From Montifringilla adamsi (taxonomy: Eukaryota > Chordata > Aves > Passeriformes > Passeridae), in contig JAGGNK010011336.1 in the NCBI GenBank assembly GCA_017590115.1, forward strand, positions 1,302,001 through 1,366,000: 64,000 nt of DNA, read 5' to 3'. Both the position numbers and the translations under genes were made by a program. Position 1 is the first letter of the stretch. The number at the start of each line of letters is the position of its first letter. A model generated the notes under the pieces. The model did no database searches and was not told the DNA's origin. It saw nothing but the letters and a program-made list of their open reading frames with translations. Shown here in pieces: positions 50,378-63,129 of the stretch.

Positions 50378-52375
50378 CTATTATAGACAAAAGGGGAAGG
50401 CTGCACATTTTTGCTTGGTTGCAGTTTAAGCCTCAAAGCACTCGTTCATACTACGCAGTTCTTATATCTCTCATAAACCCATGTTTTATATGGAGACCCA
50501 TTTGCTTGCCTGTAAACACCTGCGTGCTTTTATATTTATATAAAACAAAATCGTGGGGTGAAATTCCCATTCTCAAATCTGCTACAATAATTTTTGCCCA
50601 ATGAGAATAAAGAGATAAAAGTTTAAATTCAATATTGCCATAACAATATTCCTCTTACCAGTCCCATTAATACATCTATGGCACTTCATCTAATCACAAA
50701 CTGACATAGCTGGCCCTGCATCAGAAAGTCTGTTCAAAGTTTTCTCAATACATTTTTTCTGTCTCCAAGTTACAACAAAGACTGACTTTTATGCAATTTA
50801 AACAGAAATTATTCCCAACACAAAGATAAATTTAAAATTTATTCCAATAGAATCAATATCCAGTAAGCCTTGATATGAATGACATTGATATTAACATTGT
50901 TGTCACCAAAACAAGAGAAAAAATATAGATGTCACCAAAACTTACCTAAAGTGAAAAGACTTCTAAAATTAAGGAAGATTTATTTTATTTCCATTTTTTT
51001 AAGCAAACTCAGTACATATGCCAGCAAACGTGCTGAGATGGGAAACTTCCAGAATGTCACCCCAAGCCACTAAACATGCACTGTAAATGCAAATGTCACT
51101 TCTCACTTCCAGTCAAATTGACTGCCTCTGCATAAGGCTCAGATCTTCCTTTGTCTCACTAATTATGCATAGAAAGAGGGAGAAAATACTGTGAAGGCAG
51201 ATAGAAAGTGGGGAAAGCCCTCCAAAAGTCCACATTTTTGGAAGAGGCATAGCACTATGTTTGGGAAGGCTTCTCCCCCTGCAACATGGGGAGAACAAAA
51301 ACTGGCTTGGTGGCTCATGATATTAAAGAATTAAAGAATTAGGATTGCACTTCATCAGCAATGTCCAGAAGAGGATGTTCCCAAATGAGGGACTCATAAT
51401 AAATCGTGGCTCTTACCTTAAGCATAGTGGAGTCTACCCTTACCAAGTTTGGAAAGTTTGTTAAAATAATTACGGTCATTCTCTCACTGGAGTGACAGAG
51501 GGGCCTCACAAATCAAGTGAGGTACAAGAAAAGAGCGTTGTAAAAAAGATGCCCAAGAACTGTACAGCTTATTTGTTATCAAGATAATCATAACCAGACA
51601 AGAGTATTTAGAATTTATACTTTAAAAAATAGAAAGAAAAAATCTATTCTATTGTAAATGACTTTGCAATTTTCTGCTCCAGGCCAAGGTTTTTGCTCAA
51701 CCTGAGTTACCACATGCCACTTGAAAAAATAAAAAAACCAAAACAACCCACCATCACTTCAGGGAAGTGATGAAACTTATGAAACTTGTGAAATTTGCTA
51801 TGGATTAAAAGGAAATAATTCTTAAATGCATTACAATGTTCCCATGGACTTATGTTCTTCCATAGCAGCCATCGCTGGGATTTTGCTCATAATTCCCAAT
51901 CTCCCAGAGCCATGCATGTGGTAACTCATGGTCAGTGCAAACAGAGAGGAGAGATCCCATTGTTCACTACAAGGTAATTGCTATTTTTACTTCTTTGCAA
52001 CACAGAATTGCCCTTAAAAACACTTATAAGCCTGGAAAGCCACAGTCACAAAACAAGACAGGCTGATTTCTCAGCTTGCATCATTAACACCACCACAGTA
52101 AACTCTGGTCTTTGATAATTTCTAATACATCAAACCCAAAGAACAGGCAGAAGAGGTACTAACACATATCCCTGCCCTGCCAAAACACAGAAAACTCCAA
52201 CTTACAGGACAATTCAAGCAATAATTATGGTAAAGAACCTCAGGCTGTCAATCTTATCCATAGTGAAAAACAATAACTGAGCTCTTGGAAAACGTATCTG
52301 AAATCAAGACAAATTCTAAGCAATAGTAGCTATAGGGAAAGAAACACCACTGACAAAAAAAACCACAGTTAGCAG

Positions 52376-52505
52376 AGTTCTTGAAATTTCAACAAGCAAG
52401 GAAACTTATGAGGTATTTAGGCATGAACGTTCCAGAAGAAATTGAAAGACTACAAAAAGAAAAAGGCGCTGCTTTTAAAAGACAAATATTACCTTGAGAA
52501 AATAG
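52376..52505 (+). other. Candidate small exon, plus strand (unrecognised)
   Basis: Bounded by TTAGCAG and AATAG|GTAAAT, with an open frame reading FLKFQQARKLMRYLGM, then VPEEIERLQKEKG and KRQILP before TGA at 52495-52497. The Glu/Lys/Arg/Leu pattern is amphipathic-helix-like and more protein-like than its neighbours. The acceptor has a poor pyrimidine tract (A-rich), which argues against it. No partner exon identified. Confidence 0.15.
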
Positions 52506-55500
52506 GTAAATGTTCAAATTCATTTCTAGGGAGCAAGAACGCTTTCCCTTTTTCAGGTCTGACTTACCCCTTGCCCAGGGATCCCTTAAACTGCATTCAG
52601 ACACATGTAATCAAGTTTATATGGTAAAGGAATGGGAAAAAAATGCCCAAGGGCTAAAGGAAGGTTCTGTTTGGCAGAAGGCAGTGAGGCAGGGGGAGAC
52701 CAGGTGAAGAACCCTTACCTTTCCTCTCAGAAAGTTGTTAAAAGGCCTTGTTTGATCTTTAGTAGAATTCAGGGTCTTTTACTGCTTAACAGAAGAAGAA
52801 AAATTACTTCGGGATCTTTTCAAATCTGAAAGGATAAAACTGAAATTCTACATGTAGCAAACTGACACAGGAAAAGAAAGGAACCAGGAATTAAATGCCT
52901 GTTGCTTGTTGCTTGTCTTTCTTTTTTTTAAATCACTTTATGAACCATGAAAGAAATTTCCATGGATTTTCCTCTGAGTCCTCAGACCAAGACATTTGGA
53001 AAAAAAAAAAAAAGGTAAATGGGTGGCTTGACTGGAAATAGTTTATTCTTTATGAAAAACTAGAATTTGTCTGCTGAAAGTAGTTAGCCCAGCTCTCCTC
53101 TTGTGGAATTCAATAATTCACTCCAAGCAATTTGTGATAAAAAGGGGTCAGTTTGAATAATATTTCCAGCTCAAAACACTGATGCGTTCAAAGTGTTCTG
53201 ATTAGACGGCCAAAGCGGAATAGAGAATAGAGAATATATGTTTCCATATTTTGCAACTGAAAAACAAAATATGCTGCCCACAAGTGAATAATTCATCAGA
53301 CTACTGAAAAAGTAAAATTTACAAATTTCTCCCACCCATGCAGTAATTTCAAATAAAAAAATAATGAAGAATTACATTGTGACTACAGTGAAGTTTTTCA
53401 AGCCTATTTTAAAATACAGTAAGAAAACAAATTCCTTTAAAAGCAAACTGAAGAGCACAACATGATAAAAAACCTGTATTTTTTACTCTAATGAACACTG
53501 TATTTTCAAATTCCCTGTTTTTCTGGTTTAGGCAAATAAAGACAACAATAGGATTACAATGATATACTTTTACTTTTGCAGTCAGGTGTCTAATAAATCA
53601 CTCTAAAACCCCTTTAGCAATTAAAATTAAAAAGCTTGTTCTAGATAGAGATATGCAATTTTATGCAGCAGGCTTTTAGAAATAAAATCCAGTTTAAAAA
53701 CAACCCCTTTTGTTCTCAAGTGTTTACATCTCGGATTAATTTTTAAAGTTTTCTATAAATCTTCAACATTGTTCAGATATATAACCTAAACATGAAATGT
53801 GGCAAAAGTCGACAAGTTAATTTATTGCACCCTGTAATCAACAATCTACGCTGATCTTCAGAAAAGATAAACTAGAAAATAGTTGCTCATTCTGTAAAGG
53901 AGATAAAAGCAAATGGGAAACTCTGAAAGTGTTCCAGAAATGCAAATGCATACATCATTTGTGCTAAAGGCAACACCAACATTCTCCCTCAAACGAAGCC
54001 ATTTATCAACATGTAAGAACAAGGAGGCATTCTTCTGTCAGCAGAAAACAAAGGAAACATCGCCCATGATGAATAAGTGAGTTTTGAAAACAAAATGGCA
54101 ACAAGAATTACGCACTACTTAAAAATTTATTTTCAGTGTTCTTGTATGCCACAACACATACAGGTTGTAATCCAAAGGACAGAAAAAACAGTGAAGGATA
54201 CTGCAACTTGTCTGATTTTCTATGCATTGGTGATGTACAAGCAGAACCTCATATTCCCAAACCTCCATGTTAGGTTCCTCACTTTTCCATTGAGTTTCCC
54301 AAATTCCTTCTACATTACGTTCAGCTTGTTCACTTCTTTGTAGCCATGCCCTTCAGTTCCCTTTTCCTTCCTCTCCTCTGCCACTACATGCAACTCTGGT
54401 GCCAGCCAAGCACAAAGCAGCACACCATGGCTTCTGCAGCCTTCTCAGCCACAAGGAGCTGTGTAGTTATTGACTGATATCAAAGGCCAAATTAAAAAAA
54501 AATCCTTGAGCTCAGGTCACAGTCTTTTCTTGAGCAGTCTGGGGAAGGGAACACCAATTTGCATTTCCTTGAATTTTAAAAAAACACATTCACATTTGAA
54601 GCTTTAAAGATCTCTACCTTATCTACCAAATGCATAAAGTCAGCTAACAAGCCCCAAAAAGGAATGCGGGACAGAAGGTAGTGAATGTGTGAACTGGAAG
54701 GCAGACTGTGTGAACTTGTCCCTTCAGGTAATAAAAAAAAAATGCTGTGTCCTTACTCAGCAGATCTTACTTATATAAGTCATGTGATGATAAAAAAAAA
54801 CCAAGAAGGGAAATAACAGTGTTCTGGATATAGATGCATCAGTTATCTATCTGCAAATCAGGGCTGCTGCTTTGAGCTAAGTGTTCAGTTCATCATTTGA
54901 AGAAAGGAAAACTCTCAGGTAGATTTCTTGTTAAATACCTAAGGTTGCAAAGGCAAATTAATTCTAGTATATATCTATATGTATTTATGTATGTGTATAT
55001 ATATATAAAAAATATTTTAGCACTTCATATTTACTGATTTAAACCATAATCTCAATAGACACAAAGACACAGTTTTCATTAGCAACAGAATTAGTATTTG
55101 CTCCCTCCAGAAAAGTAAATTTTTACAAAGCCCAGCTTGAAATCTATTTTTGGCCCACTCCAAATCTGTTTAGCTTTAACACTGACTTGGAAAAGTGTGT
55201 GACTTTTCAAAATTATCCATTAAATGATACGACATAGTCATTAAAAACACCCACTCTTCAAAGCTCTGAAAAATCTATTACAGGGTAGTCATGTAGGGTG
55301 AGCAACTTTCTGCTTGCTCCATGCTCCTCCCAAAGTATGTTATCCCATTTCAGCTGCCACTACTGAAATAAGTATGTAAATCCATAGTCACATTTCACTT
55401 TTGAAAATGAGAGCACTTATAAATTGGCATTAGAGCCCTGAATTTAGACACTGTGATTATGACAAAACTCCACAGTTCGTAAGGCATGCTACTGGGCAAT

Positions 55501-57095
55501 AAATGCCATTCCCTGATTCATTTTCGAACAATGCAACATCTTAATAATAAAAAGAAATGTTTTCTAGGCTCTGAGAAAAGATGCATGGATGAGTGATAAG
55601 ATAAAGTATCTTCAGATAAAAAGAATGAAGGGTAACTCATTATCCCCAGAAAGAAAATGTGAAAATAGCAATGCATCTCTACCTGGTGAAAGCCATATAT
55701 ATTTCAGGATTTTTTTCTGCACCTTTCCTAAAACACAGGCAAAAATTAGAACAAAATTTTATTATTAATACAAAGCAGCTTAATATGTGTCACAAACCCT
55801 ACTTTTTAGTGTGCATGGATATGCCTTTCCCCAGAGGGATAAAGCTCCTTATACCCTATTTCTGCTATATCCAACCACAAACCTGGGCAGATCCACTTTT
55901 TCATCACTTAGACTTTACAGCAAAAGTGTGCCCTGGAGCAACAATCCTAAAAGGCAAACAATAACTCATTTCATAGCTCTTGCTTAAGTGCAGAAAGTGA
56001 ATTCTTTCTGTGTATTTCTCAGAATCAGAAAGAAGTGGCACACAGGAAAATATTCGTCAAGTAAAACCTGGGAGAGGTCCAAGAACACTTGAAGGTGTCA
56101 ACAGGACTTGGAGGGGCAAAAGCCACTAAATTTTTTCTGCACAGAGAACAGGACAATAGTTGTCATGCTGAGGAAGCTGCCTCAGTTCTTGCTGAGCTCA
56201 TTCCTGCTCTCACATTTCCAGGCACCAACTGCAGTTAAGGAAAAAAAAAAACCCACAGCTTTTTTTTTTCATACTGATTCATCAAGATAGTTGTATCTTT
56301 TTGCAGCATGATGAGTGCCTAATTACAATGATTCAAATCTCTTGTCACCTTCAGGCTAGACTACAGATAGCAATGAGTTTTAGCCAGAGCTGATAGGGAA
56401 AATGAACTTGACACAGCACGCAATGGCTTGTTAAGCACAGTATAATATTAAAAACATCACTCCCCTTTTTAATCTAGCCAGGAGGAGGGAGAAAAATCAC
56501 ATGATTTTGAGTTCAAAGTTGCTAAATCCCTTCTTCAGCAGGGGAACATGTTTGTCTGATTACAATTGCAGGTTGAATGCATTCTTCACTCTATCACCTT
56601 TCTCCACATTCAGTCCTGTTTTGAGCCCTGTTGGCTTCAGAGAGCTCTTTCTCCTCCTAATATCACTGTAATTTCTCAGAAGTTCCTTCAGCCTACTCCC
56701 ACTTTTCTTCTTGGGAAATGGTAATATGCAGGCTGGGCCCTCTAGTGCATGGTGATGTTAATGCACCACATTCCCAGTGCTCTTGGCTTTGTTTTCCTCT
56801 ACCAAGCAACTTCTGTCAGGGCACCTACTCCATGCAGGTGCCTTTTTCAAAGGGACCCTATTTCTGCATTCACAACTTCAAAAGAAGGAGGAGTTGTCTG
56901 AGTGACACCACTCTGGCTGTCCTGTGGCTTACTGCCAAGACTCAAACTCAAGCACTCGGCCCCATGAATGGCAAATTCTGCTAAACCCCTGCAAAAAGAG
57001 CACCAAAAGCCCAGCAAGAAACCTGGGAGATGAGGACAGAGAAGCAGCTTCCTCACCAGGCACAGAAGTTCAGAACTTGAATCTACTCAATACTT
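52506..57095. other. Non-coding DNA
   Basis: AT-rich with A runs (52999-53012) and a TA-rich microsatellite near 55.0 kb; a GC-richer patch at 56.7-57.1 kb has no recognised origin. No gene. Confidence 0.55.
54966..55010. repeat. TA/TG-rich microsatellite-like tract
   Basis: AGTATATATCTATATG, TATGTATGTG and TATATATATA in succession; imperfect. Confidence 0.75.
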
Positions 57096-57134
57096 GTAGT
57101 ACAGGTCATTTCTGAAGCCAATGACCTGTACTAC
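57096..57134. repeat. Perfect inverted repeat, 15-bp arms, 9-base loop
   Basis: GTAGTACAGGTCATT at 57096-57110 is exactly reverse-complemented by AATGACCTGTACTAC at 57120-57134, separated by TCTGAAGCC. The stem would be strong as RNA or cruciform DNA. It is too short for a usual microRNA precursor. It could be the remnant of a small terminal-inverted-repeat element or a templated mutation. Confidence 0.95.
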
Positions 57135-59269
57135 CTTTGAGATCAGAGGGCTGCACACAACGGGCCACCATGGGGGCTCTCCTTGCTGCGCTTTCAGCTT
57201 TGGCTTAAGACAGAGAGTAAACCCCTGAGGCTGTGATTCCCTCAGTCACTCTGCTGCATGTCCTATCCAAACCCTTCAGCATTTAGAAAACCATCTTGAT
57301 GCTCCTCTACCGCATTTTTGATTCCTCAGGTTCTATTTCACGACCATTAACTTAATTATCCATATAATCTCAAACCATTTGCTTGTCTTTCACTTTTTGT
57401 TTCTCAGGATAAAAAGGACCTTGCTAACAGGCAAAACTGGAGATGATTAAAATGCTTTAAATAAAACCCCTGCAATTATACTTAGAAAACCCAGATATTT
57501 TTACATCACTTAAAAAATTTAGGTTTTTAAAGTAATGAGTGAAATGTCTTTAAAATAGGCAGCATTATGTACATAACCAAAATTTACACTGACAAAGCCT
57601 GCAATAGTCCAAGAGGAAAACATAATAAAACATAACATAATAGAGAAACTGGCAATAGTACAATTAGTGTGAATGGCATCAGAATAATCTGCATAAATTC
57701 TCAATACAGCATATAACTTCACTATGTCTGTATGACCTCTAAACTGATAAGCCCCCATTTTTAAAAAAAATTTAAACACATCATCAAAGATCAACAAACA
57801 TAGACATGAATGCTCTCTGTATGAATGACTGCTCTTTACACCCTGATGAAGCTTTTTCAGCCACAATCATTAACAAAGAAAAAGGAAGTCCAATTAAATA
57901 GAAACTCTCAGTATAGCCCAAGATGCACATTTTGTTACAACTTCCCAGGTTACTGACAATTGAATGCACCTCTTGACTGCATCACACCCAGGCTATGTTG
58001 TTGGAAGCAAGATGTATTTTGTTTTGTTTTTTAAATAGCTTTTAAAACCGCTTCTGCCAGCATAGGCCTTCCAAGTTTTGGAGGAGAAAAAGTTATTATA
58101 AGAATCTTGTAAATGTCACGGAACATGAGGGAATCGCACACAAGTGACCAAATTTGCTAATAGGTTTGGAGTTACCTGATTAAATCATTGCAAAGTGGAA
58201 GCATTTTAAAACTTGCTTTTCTTTCACCTCAACATTAATTTAAAGTCTTCTTTTAAAACCTTCAAAAAGTGTTCATGCTCTTTCAAGCTGTGTGTATGAT
58301 TTGTGTCCAACAGGTGCAACAAAATATGAAGAAGTTTATGAAAACCAAGAATGGGCTTAGGTTTAACTGCTGCAGATCCATTTAACATAAGGATCATAAC
58401 CTATCCTCATGGATTTTTAAATAAAACAGAGTTAAATTTACACCCCTGACATTTAGCATAATGGAATAACAACTATTTATGGTTTCCCTGTCAATTCTGG
58501 TAGTAAAACTCTGGATGTGGTCACATAAATTATAAATCTGCATTTTTATCTGAAAACAAAATGATTATAATAATTTTCTGCTATTACAAGCAATTGTCTT
58601 TAATTACCTCAATATATATTACTTAATTGCCTGAAAAGACAGAATGTCAGCATGAATAGCATTGGTTTGGCAGCCCCAAATTATGAACAGCCATTGAAAT
58701 GGTGCACATTCTCTCTATTCCTTTCCTCAGAAATATGAGATCTCACAGAAGCTTGCCTATCTTGATATGTAATAAAATTTTAAAATGGAAATAATAAGGA
58801 ATCAGACAACACCAAAAATTTCAGGTGGTGTGTTCAGATCTTTTAATTATTAATCAGTTCACAATTTGACCCCATCTTTCTACCATTTCTCATGTGGTTC
58901 CAATTTACACCACGGGTAAATGGCAATGCAATGGAAACAGTGGTACTGAGCACACAACCTAGAATGCGATAATTATTCTGGAGACAGACATACAAGGATG
59001 CCTTTACAGCATCAGTCAATCACTGGCAAATAAGCTGCTTTCATGAGGTTTCAAAAAAAAAATTGTAGAATGAGAAAATTTTTTAAAATATCAGTTGCCA
59101 TTAAAAAATAGCAGTTGCCATTACCATTATTTCTGTGACTGTATATAGATCAGCTTTTGCAATCCTATAATCCCATGTATTCAAAATAAACTTTTATAAC
59201 TAACAAATTTTGGACTACAATTTCCAGCACAAAGATCATATTTCCCCCCTTTTTTATTTTAAACACTTC
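57135..59269. other. Non-coding AT-rich DNA
   Basis: No element recognised apart from a short 20-bp-period tandem duplication (AGTTGCCATTA twice) at 59084-59123. Confidence 0.55.
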
Positions 59270-59659
59270 TGTTTTGTGTTTGCATGGAAGGTTTTGGTAG
59301 CAGGAGCTTTCAGGGAAGGAAGCTGAGGAAGCTGCTGGAAGCTTTCCCTATATCCAGCAGAGCCAACACCAGATGGGTCCAGGAGGGATGCCTGCTGGCC
59401 AAGGCTCAGCCCATCAGCAATGGGCTCCATTACCTCAGGAATAACACAGTTATTTCCTCATTATCCTGCTCTGAGTTGATTGATAATAAATTAAACTGAT
59501 TTCCCTGAGTCGAATCTGTTTTGCCTATGACAGTAACTGGCCCTCCCTATCCTTACCTTGACCTTTTTGTTGTATTTTCTCTCTCTCTGTCCCACTGAGC
59601 AGGCGAATGAGATAGGCTTTGGTGAGCACCTGATGTCCAGCCAGGGTCACCCCACCACA
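59270..59659 (+). mobile_element. ERVL-type solo LTR (TguLTR5-like)
   Basis: Begins TGTTTTGTGTTTGCATGG and ends CCAGGGTCACCCCACCACA, so TG..CA ends are intact. AATAAA occurs in TTGATAATAAATTAAAC near 59484. Flanks are ACTTC (59265-59269) and GCTTC (59660-59664), a likely 5-bp target duplication with one mismatch. The same family is present inverted at 26198-26457. Compared with the passerine family I recall, the GC-rich middle is deleted. No internal retroviral genes remain. Confidence 0.82.
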
Positions 59660-61563
59660 GCTTCATCCATGATCTCTCACCTATAATAAACACTGTTTAA
59701 AAATGCATTAATTCCGGGCAGTGTGGAGCTATCTTCTCTCCAAACAGAGCTGTGACTGACCCTTCTAGCTACCTGCAACACTTGCCACCTTCCACTTTCA
59801 CAGATATAAAAGATACAATTTAATTAACTTGTCCAAACAAGTGGCAGAGCAAAACAAAACCACTAAATGGCTGTGGCTGGGGGAAGTAATTTCCCCAGAG
59901 TTAAGTAATTTTTGTATTTTACTCAAGCTTTTATTTTACATAAGTCTTTTAAGAACTGATACAATTTTAGGGTCTGTCTCATTTCTGTCTGTGGATTTCT
60001 TTCCCCAAAATCTTTGTCTGAGTTGGGTTTGCTCAAATTAAAGTCACAGCTGCTGCTACAATTCTGTGTGATGCTTCCTTTTCATCCACATTCATGTTAA
60101 GGGAAGCAGCAATATTTTCACCATTTTCATTATTCCTATACTTTTAAACAGAAGGCCAACAGCATAATCGTCACACTAATCCATGAAACAGATTACAATT
60201 ATATATATAGGTTAGAAAAGATGCAGAATTTTCATTCTTCTGTTTCCTTGCCCTATGCAGCAAATACTGCAGTATTTCCTTTCATGATGATAACATTTCT
60301 TTGATCTCAGCAAAGAGATTTTTTAAACTTCGTTGTTAGAAGTACACGTAGAATAACTAACTTACATGGCCTCAATTACAAAATGGCATTTGCTGCAGTT
60401 CATCCACGATGAGGGAGTTTTAAAATTCACAGCATGCCATCTTCTGAAAATCAAACAGCAGCACTTCACAGGTAGGCCACTCCTGGAGCTTTATGCAAAG
60501 TCTGCACTCACATCTCCTTGAATTCAGAGTGACTAATAACCTCAGCAAGGCGCACATTTTAAAAGAACACTCATGCTGAAATTGGCATTTATTCACTGGC
60601 ATTATGGGTGGCATATTTTACAGGCTGCTTCTTAAGGAATATTCAACCACCTGCACATTGTGTGTCATTGCGCTGGAGGTCAGCCACATGCTGAAGCTGT
60701 ATGTGTTGCAGTTTTGGTAATCGGATTCAGAAAACAAGCATGACAGAGTGAAATTCATTTATTAAGTCATTTACTAAATAGGGATATTACCTGATATATT
60801 ACAAAGGAGACAGACAGAAAAAGACAATTACGGGATTTCCCAATACCACATACAAAAAAATTCTACTCAGAAAACAAATCAAAAAACCTCCAACAGGAAG
60901 AAGTTTATAAAGGTAAATATCATCACTGACAGATGCCAAAGAAGATACTCCAGCAAGATCTCTATAGAATATAAATATTTAATTTACTCTTTGATGAAAA
61001 GTCAATTAATCAAGTTATTCTGCAACAGTCCCAAGGAGTAAGGTCTGCTTACTGAGTATTTATTCAAAATGAAACTCCCACCAATGTCACTGTTTTATAG
61101 CTGTCCAGATTCTGTATTTTAACACAAGAATGGCACTATTTCACAAGTTTTCCAGTACAAGTTTTCTTAGATTGAGTTCCACAGGAAGAGACCTCTGCCA
61201 CAAGTTGAAGAGTAACAAAGTTAACAGCACTCCTAAGATGTAGGGAACTTTGCCAGCAGTGTTCCAGGAACATTCTGGGCTTTCATATAACTTGTGTCAC
61301 AAGGTGCACCTCATTCACTGACATTACATCACTATGACTTTGGTCTCAATTTCAACTTATTAATTACATTTACAAAGGAAATCTTCCAATATGTAAAAAA
61401 AAAATTTAAAAAAATAAATAAAAAGCCAACTGCATCCTGCAGAGCTGCATCCAGCTCTGAAGCCCCCAGCAAAGAAGGGTATGGACCTGTTAGGAATGTG
61501 TCAAAAAAAAGAGCCACAAAAAATGATTGGAGGAAAGGAACAGCTCCCCTTTTTAAATAGGTT
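59660..61563. other. Non-coding DNA between LTR and CR1
   Basis: AT-rich unique sequence; no exon or repeat recognised. Confidence 0.55.
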
Positions 61564-61943
61564 GGGAGACTTGGGGGTTTTTAACCTGGAGAAGAGAAGG
61601 CTCTGGGGAGACCTCATGATAGCCTATTAATACTTAAAGGGTGGCTTATCGAAAGGGGGAGAGGGACTTTCTACATGAGGTCTGGAGTGACAAGACCAAA
61701 GGCAACAGTTCTTATCCAAAAGAGAGTAGATTTGGATTAGATACAAGGAAGAAATTCCCTACTCTGAAGAGGTGAGACACTGGAACAGGTTGCCCAGAAA
61801 AGCTGTGGATGCCCCAAGCCTGGCAGTATTCAAGGCCAGGTTGGATGGAGCTTTGAGCAGCCAGATCTAGTGGAAGGTGTTCACAGTGCATTGGACTTCA
61901 AAGGCCCCTTCCAGTCCAAACCATTTTGTGATTCTGTGACAAA
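61564..61943 (+). mobile_element. CR1 LINE 3' end
   Basis: Follows the CR1 3' region in order: GGAGAAGAGAAGGCTCTGGG, GGGAGACCTCATGATAGCC, GAGGTGAGACACTGGAACAG, GGCCAGGTTGGATGGAGC, and a final CATTTTGTGATTCTGTGAC in place of the usual ATTCTATGA end. Conceptual translation retains CR1 ORF2 C-terminal traits with stops and frameshifts. 5'-truncated, about 380 bp. Confidence 0.92.
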
Positions 61944-62821
61944 AGCAGCAGACAACTCATTGCAATTCACTGCATCAGGTCAAGTTATTGGAACAAAAAC
62001 TGGCAAAACACTGGATAGGGAAGCATCTACTTAAATACACAGATCAGGTACAAAAGAGCGGAAACAGCTTTGTACATTAAGCTTTATATTTGTGCTTGCT
62101 TTTCTTTGTACTTCTATTTAAGGAACAGTCAATACAACAATTAAGAAAAAAATAAATTTTTTTTAATTGATGATAAAATTGGAAATAATGCCACATAATG
62201 CCACGATTTTGAAATCTGTACAGACCTATTCTTCCAGCATATATTTCTAATGCATTTTACAAGCCTTCAATTTCACAAGCAAGACAAGCTCAATATCTAC
62301 AAAACCACGTAAGTGTCTTCCAAAAATGCAGACTGTCCTTTACAGGTGCAGTTTTTAAAAGTTTAGTCATTTCTGTCTAAAAATTATGCTACCAGATGTT
62401 GTTACTACACTGCAGTGGATACTCCTGTCTTCTCAGAGGCACATTCAGAAAGATAATAATCTCTCAAATTTTACTCAATACAAGATAATGGATCACTCTA
62501 CTTACTCAGCTGCCTGGGACAATGGAAAAGAAGATACCTTATCAATGTTCAGTAGGTCTGAACTGGTTCCCATGCAAAGGGATGTGGCCACTCAGAGCTC
62601 ACCAGTGGCCCTCAGGAGGCAAGCTGATGTCCGCCAGCACTGCAGAGGATTCCTAGCTTTCATTATAGGAATCAGTGGCATTCATTTAACAAGGACGGAG
62701 CCTAGCACTGCAGTTAAATTAATGGTACTGTTAATGACACTTCATTAATTTATGTCCCACATGGCTATGTTGAACAAATAAACCATCTGCAGTATGCTGC
62801 TGTTCTGAATTATCTCTGCAG
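61944..62821. other. Non-coding DNA
   Basis: AT-rich to about 62.4 kb, then a segment open for 120 codons (62386-62748) without splice signals or recognisable similarity; I treat that frame as chance. Confidence 0.5.
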
Positions 62822-62944
62822 GTTTCAAGTCCTTGAATCACAGTCCCCTCCAATCTAGTTTGTCAGGGAGTCACAAGTGGTCCAATTACACAGGCAACTG
62901 ACCCACTACTGCTAGAAAACTGCCTCCTGTGAAACTCCATGAAG
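62822..62944 (+). other. Exon-shaped segment, possible non-coding or 5' UTR exon
   Basis: Bounded by ATTATCTCTGCAG and a strong donor GAAG|GTAAGA, 123 bp. Stops occur in the frames I checked, so if transcribed it would be non-coding or UTR. It is followed 138 bp later by another well-bounded segment on the same strand. Confidence 0.15.
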
Positions 62945-63082
62945 GTAAGAAGTATCACGGTATTGGCATTCTCCTGGGCATGACTCTGTGACAGTCAAGT
63001 GCAAACAGAAAAAAGTGAGCAGCAGGTAGAGAACAGCCCTATTCTATTTCTCTAAAGACCACAGATCTTATTTTTCCAACAG

Positions 63083-63129
63083 AAACATGGCACTTGTCCT
63101 TGTTCTGGCAACACTGAAATCCTTAGATG
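63083..63129 (+). other. Exon-shaped segment with a short hydrophobic start frame
   Basis: TTATTTTTCCAACAG is a good acceptor and GATG|GTAAGA a strong donor, 47 bp apart. Four bases in, an ATG opens MALVLVLATLKSLDG, with the hydrophobic look of a signal peptide start. An ATG exon on the plus strand could be the start of a gene lying beyond the right edge, but MDH1 (expected here by synteny) does not begin this way. Speculative. Confidence 0.15.

Noticed and set aside
62386..62748. Longest open frame in the window (120 codons, plus strand)
   Set aside because: No splice-site support at its ends, no recognisable motif, and composition not clearly protein-like; chance frames near this length are expected in 64 kb of AT-rich DNA.
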